A stretch of 64,000 nucleotides of DNA. It comes from Gnetum montanum (lineage: Eukaryota; Streptophyta; Gnetopsida; Gnetales; Gnetaceae). Made by a program: the position numbers and the translations under genes. The notes beneath the pieces are model-generated. The model made no database searches and was not told the DNA's origin. It saw only the letters and a program-made list of their open reading frames with translations. Positions 22,091 to 34,878 of the stretch are shown here, in pieces (positions within the stretch are counted from its first letter, which is position 1; each line of letters starts with the position of its first letter). The stretch spans positions 130,830-194,829 of the forward strand of contig MNCI01007673.1 in the NCBI GenBank assembly GCA_015680685.1, in the 5' to 3' direction.

Positions 22091-22208
22091 TTCCTGGTGA
22101 TTTGTAGATAGATTAAGGGGCTCCCAGGATCAAATACCTTCCTGGGAAGATGGCCTACCTTGATCTAGTTAGTTACGGTATGTGTTAACATAACCGTATG
22201 TGTACTCT

Positions 22209-22209
22209 N
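22209..22209. other. Single N
   Basis: Undetermined base within the gag tail. Unlike 12962 it has no duplicated flanks. Confidence 0.9.
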
Positions 22210-22214
22210 AGAGT

Positions 22215-24055
22215 TTTGTGACTCATAGAGTCACTTGGAGAAACTGGTTGCTGCACATAATATCCATAAGGATCAGGTTGCCGGTAAGGGTACTGTTGTG
22301 TCAGTGGTGGCATCCCTCATGACTGTGGGTATTGCCACTGTTGATGTTGTCTGCTCGGTTGTGGTGGAGTTCCACTTGGATAGTACGTTAGTGGTTGGTG
22401 GAACTACCTTGGGTTACCTTGTGGATAAGGTAACCTTCAGGGTGTTTACCATTAGTTGAGTCTTGGATTAAGCGCATACACCCCAGACTCCTATAGATGT
22501 GATATAATTGGACAACATCCCTTGGGATGATCATAATGGCAGATCTCACATCCATCGTCATCGTCTATGTCTGAATCCACAACTTCATCAGAGATAGTAA
22601 TTTTTCCCTTACCCTTGTTATGTGCAGGGCCTAAATCTCTCCGCTTTTTCTTATCTTTATCACTACTTCATTCCACCTTAGATCTTCTACAATTTTCAAG
22701 ACAGTTTCAAGTCTGGATTCTAAGGAATCCCAAAATTGATCCATATTAGTCGATACTTCAGTTGTTAAATTCTAGATCAACAAGATTTTTCTGTTCACCA
22801 ACTCTTCAAGTGGTGACTCATCCTCCTCATCGCAAAATTTCACTTCCTTCTCCTGAAGGGAGGGATCACAATTGTATTCTTCCGTACTTTCTCTTTTTTG
22901 TAGCTCACCTTCTTCTTTTGCTACTTGTTCCAACAAGCGATGAACATCATGGGCTCTAAGTTCTAATAGTCTCCCTTGGGAATAAGTCCCAAGGGTTCTT
23001 CTTGTTTCATGTTTGAGCCCATCTACGATGTGGTGAAGTTGATCCCATTGAGCATACCCATGGCCTGGGCAACGATGTAACAATGTGTAGTAGTGGGCTA
23101 TGGTAGCATCAAAGGGTTCATGATTACCTTGTTTCCAATCTTGGATCTGCTTATGCAAATTAAACACTCTGGAGTACATTTGATACTTATCGTTGAAGAG
23201 TTCTAGCATCGTACTCCACCTCCTAATGGTTTTCAATTCTAAGGATCGGTGCCAACTCTCTAATTCTTTAGTCAGTGTCCTAGGAAACAACTTAAGTTTT
23301 TGCCACTTGTTTTCTATGTTCTGCAAGGCGCAGGCATCATGGAATGCCTGTAAATGATGCTACGGATTAGCATTGTATCCCCCCTCAAATTGTGGGATGT
23401 TGTTCATGTCTAAACGCTTGATCTGACTATCTTTTAAATGCCTTGCTAGGATTCTTACTACCTCCATTATATTGAACATACTTCGGGGGGCAAGTAGGGG
23501 CTCATCATGATCATATCTTTCATGACACCTGTGATGTCTTCGTTGTTCCCTACTTTCCCTTCATCCTTATCCTTTTCCTCTTTCTCAACTTTCTCATCAA
23601 GGTCTCTCATTTCGTCTACCCCTATCCTCACCCTTATGTTCATGGTGGCTATGCCCAAATGTGGAAGGAGAGGGTGAGTGATGAGATGAAGGAAAAGAAG
23701 AAGGGAAACCATCACCATGATGATGCTTCTTTCCTTCTCTTCGTCTGCTTCAGCCTCGATAATGATGATGATCTAAGTGCCCATCCTTAGTATGAGTGGT
23801 TGTTCCCTCTGTGAACAGTTGGCATTCAAGAGGATCAAAACCAGTGTTATGTATCATTGAGCATAGGTTTTGATACCCTACTTCCCCACCATCATTAGGA
23901 GGAGGAACATCGTTTGCTAAAGAACCCGTTATAATGGGTTCCTCATCTTCTATTTTGCTAAGAACGTGTGGACCTTTTCCCTTCAACAATGTATGTTGAC
24001 TCTCATGCCTTAAGTCCTTGATACGTTGTGCTTCCGTGGGATGATAATCCCTCAT
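22215..24055 (-). pseudogene. Athila-like gag
   Basis: Capsid and nucleic-acid-binding protein of the element. An N-terminal region (24055-23750) is followed by an Arg/Glu/Asp-rich linker. The capsid domain (about 23440-22772) has DMNNIPQFEGGYNANP-stop-HHLQAFHDAC, then LKLFPRTLTKELESWHRSL and KQIQDWKQGNHEPFDATI. A 184-codon stretch, 23326-22772, is open. The zinc knuckle CEICHYDHPKGCC (CX2CX3HX4C) lies near 22555-22517. A TAG at 22493-22491 follows, then ALNPRLN and a Gln/Pro/Tyr tail (QHQQWQYPQS; YGYYVQQPVSP). It matches 3714-7890 in order and is uninterrupted by insertions. Confidence 0.85.
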
Positions 24056-24478
24056 GTCAAAGTCTTCCGCAATGTATTCAACATATAATTATGTCATGCT
24101 AATCTGTGCCAAGGCACGGAGGAGCATGTTAGGGACTAATCAATCTAAGGGTAACACGATGTTACCTTGCAAATCTCTCCATTGCAGCTGTTCATCTTGA
24201 TGGAGGATAAAAGTAAAGTTTGGAATATACTCATCGGGATGAGTATAGACTATCTAGTATTGTTTAGGACTTGGCTAATTTCGACTATGTGTTTTTTATT
24301 ACAGACTATTTCATGTATTATCCCTAGGCGGTGAATTGCTTTTGTTAGAAGAAGATATTGTTATCGGTGTGCTAATTTTACCGTTATATAAATTTTTGTT
24401 TAAATTAACCTGAAGGTTTGTTAGGCTCCCAACGATGTGAGTGGTATCCTATTTTCTATTTGGTGCACAAACACTTAG
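24056..24478 (-). other. Leader between primer site and gag
   Basis: Non-coding leader of the element; no separate gene is seen. Confidence 0.5.
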
Positions 24479-24494
24479 TCCCCGGCAACAGCGC
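24479..24494 (-). other. Primer-binding site
   Basis: Minus strand GCGCTGTTGCCGGGGA lies 3 bp inside the 5' LTR. It resembles the TGGCGCCGTTGCCGGGGA-type site used by Athila/Tat elements. Confidence 0.75.
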
Positions 24495-24497
24495 TAA

Positions 24498-25366
24498 TGA
24501 TGAGTGGCGAGATACCCCTACACTCAACCATACAAATATGAACGTAGCACGCACGATCTAGTTGAACTCCGTAGACTAAGTGCCTACACGCCCATGGAAC
24601 ACTTAGGGTTAATCATTTGTTGTCTTCCCAGACTTACTTGTAGTTGTCATAGTGTATGGTTAAGTAAGTCTGAGGTATATGATTTTTATAGCTTTTTTCT
24701 GTTTTATCTCCTATTCTATTGAGGTGAGGGTTGAGAAACTAATTGCCAACTCTAACTAATGAACTAAGTCTAAATTACCTAGCATCAGCATCCAGTCCCA
24801 CTTACCATACACACCCTAAACCAATGCAGCTGTGGCTACCAAATGCTAATCATTGTTGGGATCACCACGCGTAACACACATGCTTGAAGTGGTCGTACTG
24901 AGGCACTTAACTAGGAGGAAATGGTAAGAGAATCTAATCTAGCCTAACTGTGATGAGCATCCATTCCTTGATTATCCATACACATCCTTAAATTCTCATA
25001 ATCAAGTCGTACTCATTCTACATTACTAGGAGATAAGGGTGAGAGAGAAAGCAATAAATAACATTAAATAAAATCCTATTCCATGCACTACAAGGTTTAT
25101 CTAGGAAATTCGTCTTTATTGCCGTACACAACTTGTGTTCAGGTACAATGTTGCTCAAATAAAGATCCATTCACTTTAGGACTCCTACTACGGGCACATG
25201 GAAAATATTCTATCTCTAGAGTGATCAATCTGCTAGAGTTTCCCTACTTCTAGCCTAGGATGAGGAAACAAGGGAGAGCTGCCTCTTATTTACAGATATG
25301 ATGGCGCACCATGATATCGCAGGGGACTACGCGATATCATGGCCCATGCAATATCGCATCTCATCA
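24498..25366 (-). repeat. 5' LTR of the Athila-like element (869 bp)
   Basis: Pairs with 18519-19449. Its GATATC cluster (25303-25366) is shorter than the one in the 3' LTR. Confidence 0.9.
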
Positions 25367-25371
25367 CCTAT
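25367..25371 (-). repeat. Target-site duplication (upper)
   Basis: cctat, identical to 18514-18518. Confidence 0.9.
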
Positions 25372-26282
25372 CAACTCATAAAGTTATATATTAATACTAT
25401 AAATCAATAAATCTCCATTTTATCCTAGGCCAACCTTTCTTTTTATTAGATCAAGGCCTTGTAGAGAAAGTATGGGATATTAATCATCCACTTCCCCCTC
25501 ATCAACACCACAATCTTAGCCTCTCTAGTAGAGATACCTAATGATATTTTGATGGGTAAGAATTTGTGTGTGACAATTTTGTACATGACATTTTGAATTA
25601 AAAAAATTTTAGACATCTTCACATCCATGTTATCCATGTCAAAGGCCTCAAGTAGGACCTTCTTTCTGATCTTGAGCCTAGTATTTTAGGTCCATGACCA
25701 TCAATTGTTTGTTGGTTCATTTGAAAATATTGTAATCCTAGAGATTACTCATGTTAAAATAGGCAAAGGAATTTCACCAACAAAATACATGGTACCATTT
25801 GTAGTAAGCTTAAGGTACAACTCTTCTACCTCATATTGGTACCTAATAAAGGATTGAGTGACATACTCATAGAAGCTTGTCCATAGTAGTGACTCCTTGA
25901 ACTCAACAAGACTAAGCTCAAGGAGATAATTTTAATTTTTCTCTTTATAAATTAATCATTTCTTAATGTCATCTACACCCATATCTTCTTGGACATTACC
26001 TAGTTTAGCATCATAATTTACTAGCTCCTTTGACACTTTCTTGACTACTTGTAACTACACACATGCTCGACTTGAAGATCAAGAATGTGACAACCTATCT
26101 TCTGATATGCTTTTAGGTGGAGATCTTTCTTGAGAAATTTTAGGATTAGGTGATTTAAGTTCTTTCTCTTTTTTCTCTTCCTCAAGAATTGGTGGTTCAC
26201 ACACAATTCTAGAAATAGAGGGCTAAGATCTTTAACCTTTTCACTTCTTAAACTATAGAGATTTGATCACAACCATCCTAGC
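25372..26282 (-). pseudogene. Decayed minus-strand ORF, part 1
   Basis: Reading leftward from an ATG near 26282: MVVIKSL-stop-FKK, a charged PPILEEEKKEKELKSPNPK tract, then EVEELYLKLTTNG and FVGEIPLPIL near 25750-25850. An open stretch follows at 25637-25446 (KIFLIQNVMYKIVTHKFLPI). It continues at 18513 after the nested element. The Val-Gly-Glu-Ile-Pro-Leu-Pro turn resembles mobile-element domains of plants, but no family is assigned. Several stops are TAG. Confidence 0.4.
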
Positions 26283-26379
26283 ATGATGAATTGTGAAGAC
26301 TAATAAAAATAAAGCAAGTTACCTAGAAATTATACTTCAATTGCAAAAATTACATGTGAAAATAATGATGAACATAACA

Positions 26380-27350
26380 CTTGGAAAAGCTTTAAAAACA
26401 TCATCACAACTTATAGAATCATGGTATTTATGGGTAGGTATAAGTAAGGTGAAAATGTTTAAATAACTACCAAATGCATTAAATACATATTCAGATTGAT
26501 GACTCTCTCCATGACTAGGTTACAAGATACCAAGCTTGAACCATGGTAAGAACATCAAAGAAAAGAATGATCAATAAGAATGTATGTGAAATTATCACTA
26601 ATCTAATTTTGGTTGTGAAAATCTAGTAACGTTTTGCTTATTTATGAGAAAGAAGAGCAAAGGAAAGAAAAACTTGAAGAAAACTAACTATGGAATGGCC
26701 TTGAGAGGATCCCCTCCTCTTTTATATTATCTCATTAATGCAATTGGATGTACTAGCATAGGATCATTAATGCTTCTGCACTGATGCCCCCTATGCTAAT
26801 GTAGGAGATGCATCAACACACCATCCTAAGAATGAAGAAATTCAAAACTTCATTATCTACACCTTCTACTTACCTTCCTTTGCCTCTAGAGTTATCCACA
26901 AGGTCAAAATCATGTCTAAATCACCACGAAATGACCAAAAAAGGCATAAGAAGATTTAAACAACAAAACATTATGAACTTACCTTAGATCATATCTAAGT
27001 TTATGAGAATTGAATCATATCATTAATGTATGCATTCTCATAAACCAAAAGCTAGGAAAGATGGGTTGAAGAAATGTAAGAATTATTAGAGCATCAAAAA
27101 CAATGAAATATATGCACAAGTGAGGTATACTAGAAATGGTTTATCATTATCACACATGGAAGCTCGAAGAGTTGGTACTCACATAAGTGAAAGACCAATG
27201 AAGTATCTTATGTACTACAATCACCATCATGACTAGAAAATAAGCTTTATCTCACTCACTTGTAATGTTAATCAACCAAGGATTCACAACAAACAATGAG
27301 ACATTAGCATCAAATGCAATTCCATTCCCTTAGATGATCAAATCTCATCC
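26380..27350 (-). repeat. Probable LTR (upper copy) of the old minus-strand element
   Basis: Shares the CCTATGCTAATGTA block and a leftward TATA-like site with 15900-16800. The boundaries are uncertain. Confidence 0.35.
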
Positions 27351-28200
27351 TCTAATTCAACCAATTAACTTTCTATCATACACAATAATGAGCAAGAAAT
27401 GGAATGGAAGAGATGGAGAGTGAATGATGTATAAGAAAAAGAGAGTGAGTGGACAACATCACTGAATCTTCAACCAACCATTCAATTAGTTGATGGAAGT
27501 ATGTGAGCATGTCCTACATCCTAGGAAAGATCCACTACTACATCCTTTTACTACTACTCATTCTTATAATAGAGATTGACCTTCAAGTCTCTCTTCTAAG
27601 CACAAGGTTACACCCACCACTTCTACTATCATCTATCCTTGATTGTTATATGGTCTAATTATTAATGAAACCAAACCAAGATAACATGCTCTAGAACATC
27701 TAGAATTCAAAATTCTAGTTTGGTTTTCCTCTATCGGTACATGTATGCACAGTAGATTTCCCAAATTTTACTTTACTGGAAACCTCTTGTCAATCCCATT
27801 GGCTACACTAACTAATGTCACATTCCAATAAGGATTACAATGGCATGAGAAAATAAGTGAAATATTTTGGGTTTAAATGGGATGAAGATTTAAGTTAAGG
27901 ATTATGATGTTATCCCTTAAGAACAAAAATATTTGGAACTTAAGTGGAAGCAATGTCTGACATTACCAAAGTTCACTAAGAGATAGACTTCTAAGCCTTC
28001 ATGTCCATGGATAGGGATGAATAAGATATTATCTTGGACTATGAGATTTTTGGAAGTAAAGAGATCAAGGAAGCATATTGAACATAAGAAAGGCTTACAT
28101 GGATATTGGTTCAATCACTTATTTTGGTTTTAAGTTCAGAAATCATAAGATCGGCCTAGGATGATAAAGATACAAATGTGGATAGACTAATAAACTTAGA
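27350..28200. other. Unassigned interval
   Basis: AT-rich with no supported gene. A 65-codon open frame at 27917-28114 has no recognisable feature. Confidence 0.3.
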
Positions 28201-28226
28201 GTTACCTCTTGTTCTTATAATTTTTA

Positions 28227-28257
<31 letters not shown>
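28227..28257. repeat. (TTA)n microsatellite
   Basis: About ten TTA units inside a T-rich 130-bp tract. The tract sits where the related element has its T-rich 3' region. Confidence 0.9.
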
Positions 28258-28259
28258 CT

Positions 28260-29285
28260 TTTCTTTTTATTCTTTCTTTTACTTTTCATTTTTTATATAT
28301 TTTCTTTTCATTTCCTTTAATTTCATTTTTACATTTATGTTTTCTTTCATTTCATAAGAAGAGGATTTTTGGCAATGCATGGGAATCATGGGTATGATTG
28401 GAGTGACAAATCATCACCTAAAATCTTTAATTTTTATGAAAAAAATAATTCATCCCTCATTACATGGCACACACAAGTTCATGAGATCATGAACCTCTTC
28501 TAACCAAGATTGCCAAGCATTGCAACATGTGCACCTTGGTCCAATTGTACTTATTACATCCACCTAGTGGTCACAAGGATCCAGGATGATACATCCTTTT
28601 CTCACTAGTGACCAAGTACTCTTCCAAGATTTCAAAGCATATACCCTTAGTTGTGAACTCACCACCTACCCATGGTTCTAGTAGCATTAGCTTCAATAAC
28701 TCGCAATGTGAGTCCTAGCTCCCCATTGAATCTAAGTCTAGTTCATCATGATGAATAGAGGAAAATTCATAGATGAATTTTGTTGCATGAACATTTCATT
28801 AATCAATACTCTACTTCAAAAAATTTTTCCACTCATACATCCTCATTACATCTACAACTTATTGATCCACCATTGACTTATTGGATGAGAACTCATAGGA
28901 TAGATTACTTGGTTTTCCCATAGACACACAAAGCATACTAAAAGAAAATAAAACATCATAGATGATTAACCATTAAGCTCAATAAATAAAAAATCCTAAT
29001 TAAAATTACCATATTTACTAAAATGAACAAATAAAAATATTAAACAAATAAAATTTTGACAAGGCATGGAGGATTCCTCCCCGATGACTAATCCATGTCT
29101 ATCACTTAGTAAACCTATAAGCATAAATTTGAGCATTATGCATGCTCAAAGGTGAAGGTCCTTCATTATGATGTACTAGGTATTACCCATCAAATGTTTT
29201 AGCTAGCTCACTTTAATGGCACATGCACATAGTGCTACATGACTAGGAAGGATCACAAAGTATTTTCTTGTAAATCATCCTTCCA
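28260..29285 (-). other. 3' non-coding part of second gag-protease element
   Basis: Lies downstream, on the minus strand, of the protease remnant. T-rich at the lower end. No gene or clear LTR end was found. Confidence 0.3.
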
Positions 29286-29289
29286 ATCT

Positions 29290-29600
29290 CATCTGTCCTA
29301 CTAATTTCAAGGTGGATATCTTAGAAGAACAACTTGGCATTAGCGGTGCTTAACCAAGTCCTTCCCATGATAAAAAGGAAGTTATCTTCCACTTTTTTTC
29401 TAACTTAATCATCAAGAAATATGTAGGATCCAACTAGACTACCATTGTTTTCATGACATGACTTACTTATCTCATAAGTATGCATAGGATTAGTCTACTA
29501 GTTCCAACCAAATAGTAGTACCCTTGAGAGGATGAAGCCCCCAATGAAGGTACTATTTCAATGAAGTCATATTTACTCTTTAATCAAAGTCATAATGAGC
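29290..29600 (-). pseudogene. Aspartic protease remnant, second gag-protease element
   Basis: Minus-strand text KKVEDNFLFIMGRTWLSTAN (about 29390-29335) and DIHLEISRTDEIG align with the GGFPIIMGRPWLSTVD region at 21.8 kb. The active-site area near 29590-29560 reads DFD-stop-RVNMTS where the relative has DSGSGVNLIS, so the catalytic Asp-Ser-Gly is destroyed. The copy is clearly dead. Confidence 0.6.
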
Positions 29601-29609
29601 TAGGCAGTG

Positions 29610-30514
29610 ACCTTTCTCACCAATTTAAATTTCCATTATGAAACTACCAAGATCTAATCATTTTTCAAGTAAGTGTCCTTCTTTAACTACCTATATAGCC
29701 ACTTTGAACATGGATATGGTAATAACATCATCATTAAGTACAATCTTATTATATCTACCAAACATGTTTGTAAAAATTACCTCTAAAATAGATGTTATGC
29801 TTTAATGAGATTCAAGAACCATCATTGAGACCTCCTAAATATGAGCTTCTGTCTAGAATGCATGATAACCCTCTCTGCCAGATGAAGAAAATGTGGTGGA
29901 TTATGTCCCACATCGCTTACATCTATGTTTACAATAGAATTTCCTACCACAAAACCTCAAACTTCCCCATATAACTAAATCAAGAGGAGATTAATAATAT
30001 TTTCTAGTTACATACATAGAAGTAGGATCAATGTAATAGATGATATTACATGATTTGTCTTACATTGGCTATCACTAATTGGGTATCCCACTTTGCATAA
30101 GACTAGGAAGTAGAAGTTGTTGTTTTCTGGGAGCCTAGTTGATAGGATTGCCTAAAGTAGGTAGGTACTACTAAGGTGTCATCAATGGAGATTGATAAGA
30201 ACCTACCTATACATCTTTAAAGTAGGGGTTGATGAAAATTATCATCTGTTGTTGCATTGGAGTGAAAAGGTTTCATGGAGCAACACCCCAAGGATTTGCA
30301 AGTTGCCACTGATGGTACTACTACATGGGCTACAAATACATACCTCTAGGATAGTACAAAAAGCTAAGGTACAAAGTCCTTCTCATTTACCTTTTGATAA
30401 GTCTAGGATTCAAATGCACCATAGATCATCCAATCTTAGCAATCATGTGAATCATGACTAGGAAACACTAGGTTTGCACAATATTCATAGGAACCCTCAT
30501 CATCAAAGAATGAG
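29610..30514 (-). pseudogene. Gag tail of second gag-protease element
   Basis: Minus-strand text VHLNPRLIK and YYPRGMYL, then YHQWQLANPWGVAP (with stops at Gln-like positions), matches the Tyr/Pro/Gln tail of the other two copies. Near 30500 an acidic FDDEGSYEYC replaces the acidic run and zinc knuckle start. The gag is continued at 36135, beyond the nested element. Confidence 0.55.
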
Positions 30515-30519
30515 CTAGC
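30515..30519 (-). repeat. Target-site duplication (lower), one mismatch
   Basis: ctagc against gtagc at 36130-36134. Confidence 0.65.
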
Positions 30520-31748
30520 TGAGGATCATTGAACTTAGAAAGGGGGGATGATAAAGTTTCCCAAATTAAAAAAAAATGTTGACACAAAGCACACACCAAC
30601 TTTAACATGGTTCCCCAACTTGGGTAGTCCACACTCAGAGGGTAGTTTGCAAGCACACCTCTAGACTTTGTTCCTTCCAAAATGTGGTTTGAAGGATACC
30701 ATACCCTATACAAGCTCTAAGCTCTACTCTAAAGTCATCTAGCACTATGAATCCACTCAACCCTGTAAGGTCTTGACAGGCTTAGAATGTGGTTTCAAGG
30801 ATCGCACTACCTTAACAACTTGATCTCCGCTTTGGAGTATTGTGGTGCTATACCAACATTCAATCCCACAGAATCCCAACAAGCTCAAGCAAGATATCTT
30901 CCCACAAGAAGCACATCAACCTCGCAAGGCAACAGAAGAGAAAAATGATTACAAGGGATGAATGCAACTTACTTTGTTGATCCTTGTACTTGAGGTACAT
31001 GTCACTTTACAATAGACAAAAGATAAAACAATGAGAAGAAATAGTGATTACAATGATCATCAAAGGATTACACAATGATCATACAAGAACTTGCACATTT
31101 CCCAATGATAATAATGTCTTCTTATAACCACTATGTTTCCAAATTCATCTTGCAACTTATGTAATGGCTAGCTAATGATCATGGAATATGTCCTTTTCAT
31201 GACTGAGATGTCTTTCTACGTCTAGCCTCCATTCTAGTAAGTTGTCTTCTTCTAGTGAAAGATGCCTTTCCATAAATGGCCTTCATTCTGGAAAGATGTC
31301 TTTATCTAATGAAAGACATCTTTGTCTAATAAAATATATCTGCTATTTTGTAGAGATCTCTTCATCTGTGCTTCCTTCTAGAAAGACTTCTTAGGTATGG
31401 GAAAGATTTCTCTTCTATAAGGGCCAAAAATGAAACTACTTGTTTTGATGTTGGGAGCCTCCAAATGCCTTCAAAAAAGTACCCATAGATCTTATAATTT
31501 TCTAAACTCATCAAAATGAGCTAGAAACACTCTGAAACATGCCAAAACATCCAAGAATTATCCTCAACAAAAATAGACATATTTTTCTTTAATTCTTCAT
31601 ATTAATCCATGCTCCCTTGAGTCCTTGTGATCTCGAATTTGCTTGTGAGTCCTTGAGTCCTTTGCTCTTGTTTGTATAAAAACAACAAACATAAAAACAT
31701 CCTTGTACTCCATTTTCCTTAACATTTTGACATACCAAAAGGTCAAAA
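30520..31748 (-). repeat. 3' LTR, Sirevirus-like (1,229 bp)
   Basis: Homologous to 34879-36129 throughout, with a GACATCT/AGATGTC cluster at about 31190-31420 and a TATA-like TATAAG on the minus strand at about 31122. Confidence 0.9.
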
Positions 31749-31764
31749 ATCTCCCCCTTTTTGG
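31749..31764 (-). other. Polypurine tract
   Basis: Minus strand CCAAAAAGGGGGAGAT directly before the LTR, typical of Sireviruses. A second similar tract (AAAAAGGGGAAG) lies at about 31828-31842. Confidence 0.8.
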
Positions 31765-33800
31765 TAATGTCCAAAACTTAGGAAACTAAGTTAGCCTTTA
31801 TCATAATATCACAAATCATAAGCTACTTCTTCCCCTTTTTGGAAATGATCAAAAAGGATGATGCATATAAACCTATCTCTTCAAGATATATCATAAAAGA
31901 GAAACATCATATAATATGCATAACTAACATCATATGACAACCCCATATAGACAAAAACATTTTAGCTAAGAAAGAATAAGAGTACACATCTCTTAGCACT
32001 AATTTTCATGAAGAGCTACTCCTTATCTTTTTACACAGTTATAAATTAACTAATCCAAGCCTTTCAATTAATATTCAAGACAATGTAAAAACTTAAGGCT
32101 TAAAGTAAAGTATGCTCCTTATAGATAAAGTAACCTATCTCTAAACGAATAAGCCATTAGTACTAAATATCACATGATTCTTTAATTTTTCAATATCAAC
32201 ATTCTGATAGTAAGTTCAAGGAAAGTGAGTTTAAAACATGCATATTCAACTCTTAAGATAAAGCAGCATAACTAATCAATCTAAATATATCGATTGATCA
32301 AACACAACCAATCAACTTTTTATCCAAAAGAAGATTCATANNNNNNNNNNNNNNNNNNNNNNNNNNNNNNNNNNNNNNNNNNNNNNNNNNNNNNNNNNNN
32401 NNNNNNNNNNNNNNNNNNNNNNNNNNNNNNNNNNNNNNNNNNNNNNNNNNNNNNNNNNNNNNNNNNNNNNNNNNNNNNNNNNNNNNNNNNNNNNNNNNNN
32501 NNNNNNNNNNNNNNNNNNNNNNNNNNNNNNNNNNNNNNNNNNNNNNNNNNNNNNNNNNNNNNNNNNNNNNNNNNNNNNNNNNNNNNNNNNNNNNNNNNNN
32601 NNNNNGCTAAGGGTGAGTTGAAATATGAAGTTTTGCTACGTGAGTGCCTATTGGGNTGTACTTAAAAAGATATATTCTCAACATACAAAAGGTTAGACGA
32701 TAAATAGAGCTCACAGGTAAGTTTATATAATATATAAACATCAAGAGCTCTCATCATAAAAGTTTTATCTTTAGATAAGAAGTTAATAAATGTCCTCTTT
32801 TACATCATTCGTAGATGAATATGCTCTTGTTCATTTTTTGCTAAGGGTGAGTTGAAATATGAAGTTTTGCTACGTGAGTGCCTATTGGGAAAAGCCTTAA
32901 AAGACTCCCCCTACACTAGTGTCCTCTTGGATTAGCTTATTATTTTCTAATTAAAGTACTATCCCTACAAATCAACATTAAGATCAAGTATGGAGACTAA
33001 AGTCTCCAATTAATAGTACTTCATAATGATAATTTTTGGAATGATACTTTTCTCAAAAGATTCATGAATTGCATCGAAGGTACTAATTCAAATTCTTCAA
33101 CAAAAATATTCTCAAAGAAATTTGACTTTATGATTTTAGAACAAACCCATATCTCAAGGAAAAAAGCTTATCAGTTCATGACGTTTATGCAAGGATTTAA
33201 ATTATTTAAAACTAATATATCAAAAGATTATTTTTCAATAAAAACTTTTAAAATTTTATGAGTACCACAAACTTTCATTTAATCACATTGTGCTCATACA
33301 TACACAAGAGATACCATAATTTAAAAATATTCTAACTATATCAAATATCTTCTCTTGTAAGCACATTTATTACCATTTGTAGAATACAAGAGCTAACATC
33401 CCATAGCTTAAAATGAAGTAAGTACACATCAACATAATTTAGTATTTTTTCCAAATTAAATGCTAACATGATATTTAGTAAGCAAGAAAATAAAAACTTA
33501 CCTGGACCTACCTTACTTGTAACTAAGAATTAAGGTGCCTAGAGTGCTAGAGAATGAGATTCCTCTTTTGAGGTTTCTCTTCTTGCACAGACTTATTCAA
33601 TTTTCAAGGCTTGACTTCCTTTCACAAATTTTCTAGATAGTGTCTTCTCATTCTCAATTTCCTTCCTCTTGATTCTCCAAACTTTTTAAACTCCTTTGTT
33701 CTTTGGAGTTGTCCAATCTTTTTTGCCCTACAAATTTCTTTCTTGATGCATTTTGATAAGACCAAGGAGTCCTATGATATGACCAAGTGCTCATTTGATA
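31765..33800 (-). other. Interior of Sirevirus-like element, no recognisable gene
   Basis: Very AT-rich with scattered short frames. The unsequenced gap at 32341-32605 and a 50-bp identical repeat (32606-32655 and 32840-32889) complicate it. ORF2 was not found in the visible part. Confidence 0.5.
32341..32605. other. Assembly gap (265 N)
   Basis: A run of N. The 50 bases just after it recur identically at 32840-32889, and another N stands at 32656. Confidence 0.95.
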
Positions 33801-33821
33801 ATATTTTAAATTGCACTTCCA

Positions 33822-34824
33822 TTACTTATGCCAAAATTTAGGACAATAATAACATCTTACTTTCCTCTGGTAGTTAAAGTGATCATACCTAGGAGCTACT
33901 CTTGTTTGAGATGTAGTGCTTGTTGATTCTTCCCGCTTTGGAGTAGCCTTAGGTTGATACGGAGGTTTTTGTAGATGCTTCTTCTTGTGTACAACATCCA
34001 AGACCACTCTTATCATGTGGACTTCTTCCTTGTCTTGAAACCATCCGAAGGGACTCCTTTCCTTTGATCAACCTCTCATTTACAAGTTTTTCATCTAGTA
34101 GTTCTTTCTTAACCTACTCATTGAACTTGATGATTTTTTCATTCTCAACCCTGAGGCTTGAGATTTTTTCTATGAGGTCTGAAATATTTAATTTTTAGGA
34201 ATATATGCCTTGATATGTGCCTTCTTAATGTTTGTTCAAAGAACTTTGATACCAGCATTGAAAGCTTTCATCTTCATCTTCAGTTTATCATCGAAGGTGT
34301 CAACATCATCACCTGTGAGAGCCAAACAGATGACATGTGAATCTTTTGCATCATCCTCCATCTCACTTTGGTCTTCATCATCCCAACTCGTGTTAGATAT
34401 TTTTTTCATTTTTCATCTCTTTATCACTTCTATTTTTTACCTTTAACCTACCATTACTAGGACATTCGAAGACCACATGAACTCTTCTTCCACCACATAT
34501 CAAGCATTCTATTGAAGATGAATCAAAATTAGAACTTGAAAAATTTTTACCTTTTTCCTTACCTTCAAAGCTCTTACTCTTAAGGTCTGAGTTCTCATTC
34601 TTAATATAAAAACACTCATCAGACCTTTCTTCAAATGAAACATCATTTAGATAATCACAAGTTTTTTCAACTTTACAAGCATAGTCTTCTTTATTTTTGA
34701 CTGTAAAGAAGGGAATGAGAGACTTACCTTTATAGAAAATGTGAAATATGAATTAAGCACACCAATTGATGAAGCACATTAGTCTCTTTATTTAGATTTA
34801 TCTGATGTTGATTACTCCTTCCAT
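33822..34824 (-). pseudogene. Truncated Copia gag
   Basis: An ATG at 34824 (MEGVINI) lies 36 bp after the primer site, as in the sister copies, but most of the UBN2 domain is missing. Two zinc knuckles remain recognisable. CLICGGRRVHVVFEC near 34500-34455 has one extra residue before His. CYYCPKFWHK-stop-WKC near 33855 has Gly changed to Trp and a stop at the Gln position. The remainder is Lys/Ser-rich linker with frameshifts. Confidence 0.65.
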
Positions 34825-34859
34825 GTTCACTCTTGGAGATTGATGTAAAGCGCAAAAGT

Positions 34860-34876
34860 ACCAGGCTTTGATACCA
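34860..34876 (-). other. Primer-binding site (tRNA-iMet type)
   Basis: Minus strand TGGTATCAAAGCCTGGT, a near match to the plant initiator-tRNA site, 2 bp inside the 5' LTR. Confidence 0.9.
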
Positions 34877-34878
34877 TT

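Larger units (their letters stand above)
18519..25366 (-). mobile_element. Complete Athila-like gag-protease retrotransposon (6,848 bp)
   Basis: A full structure is visible on the minus strand: 5' LTR 24498-25366, primer site, gag, Tyr/Pro/Gln tail, protease, 3' non-coding region, polypurine tract and 3' LTR 18519-19449. LTRs run TG to CA and the element is flanked by exact cctat repeats. Nothing resembling RT, RNase H or integrase lies between protease and 3' LTR, so it needed enzymes from elsewhere. It is inserted into an older minus-strand ORF. LTR similarity is high but with visible substitutions and a length difference of 62 bp. Confidence 0.9.
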
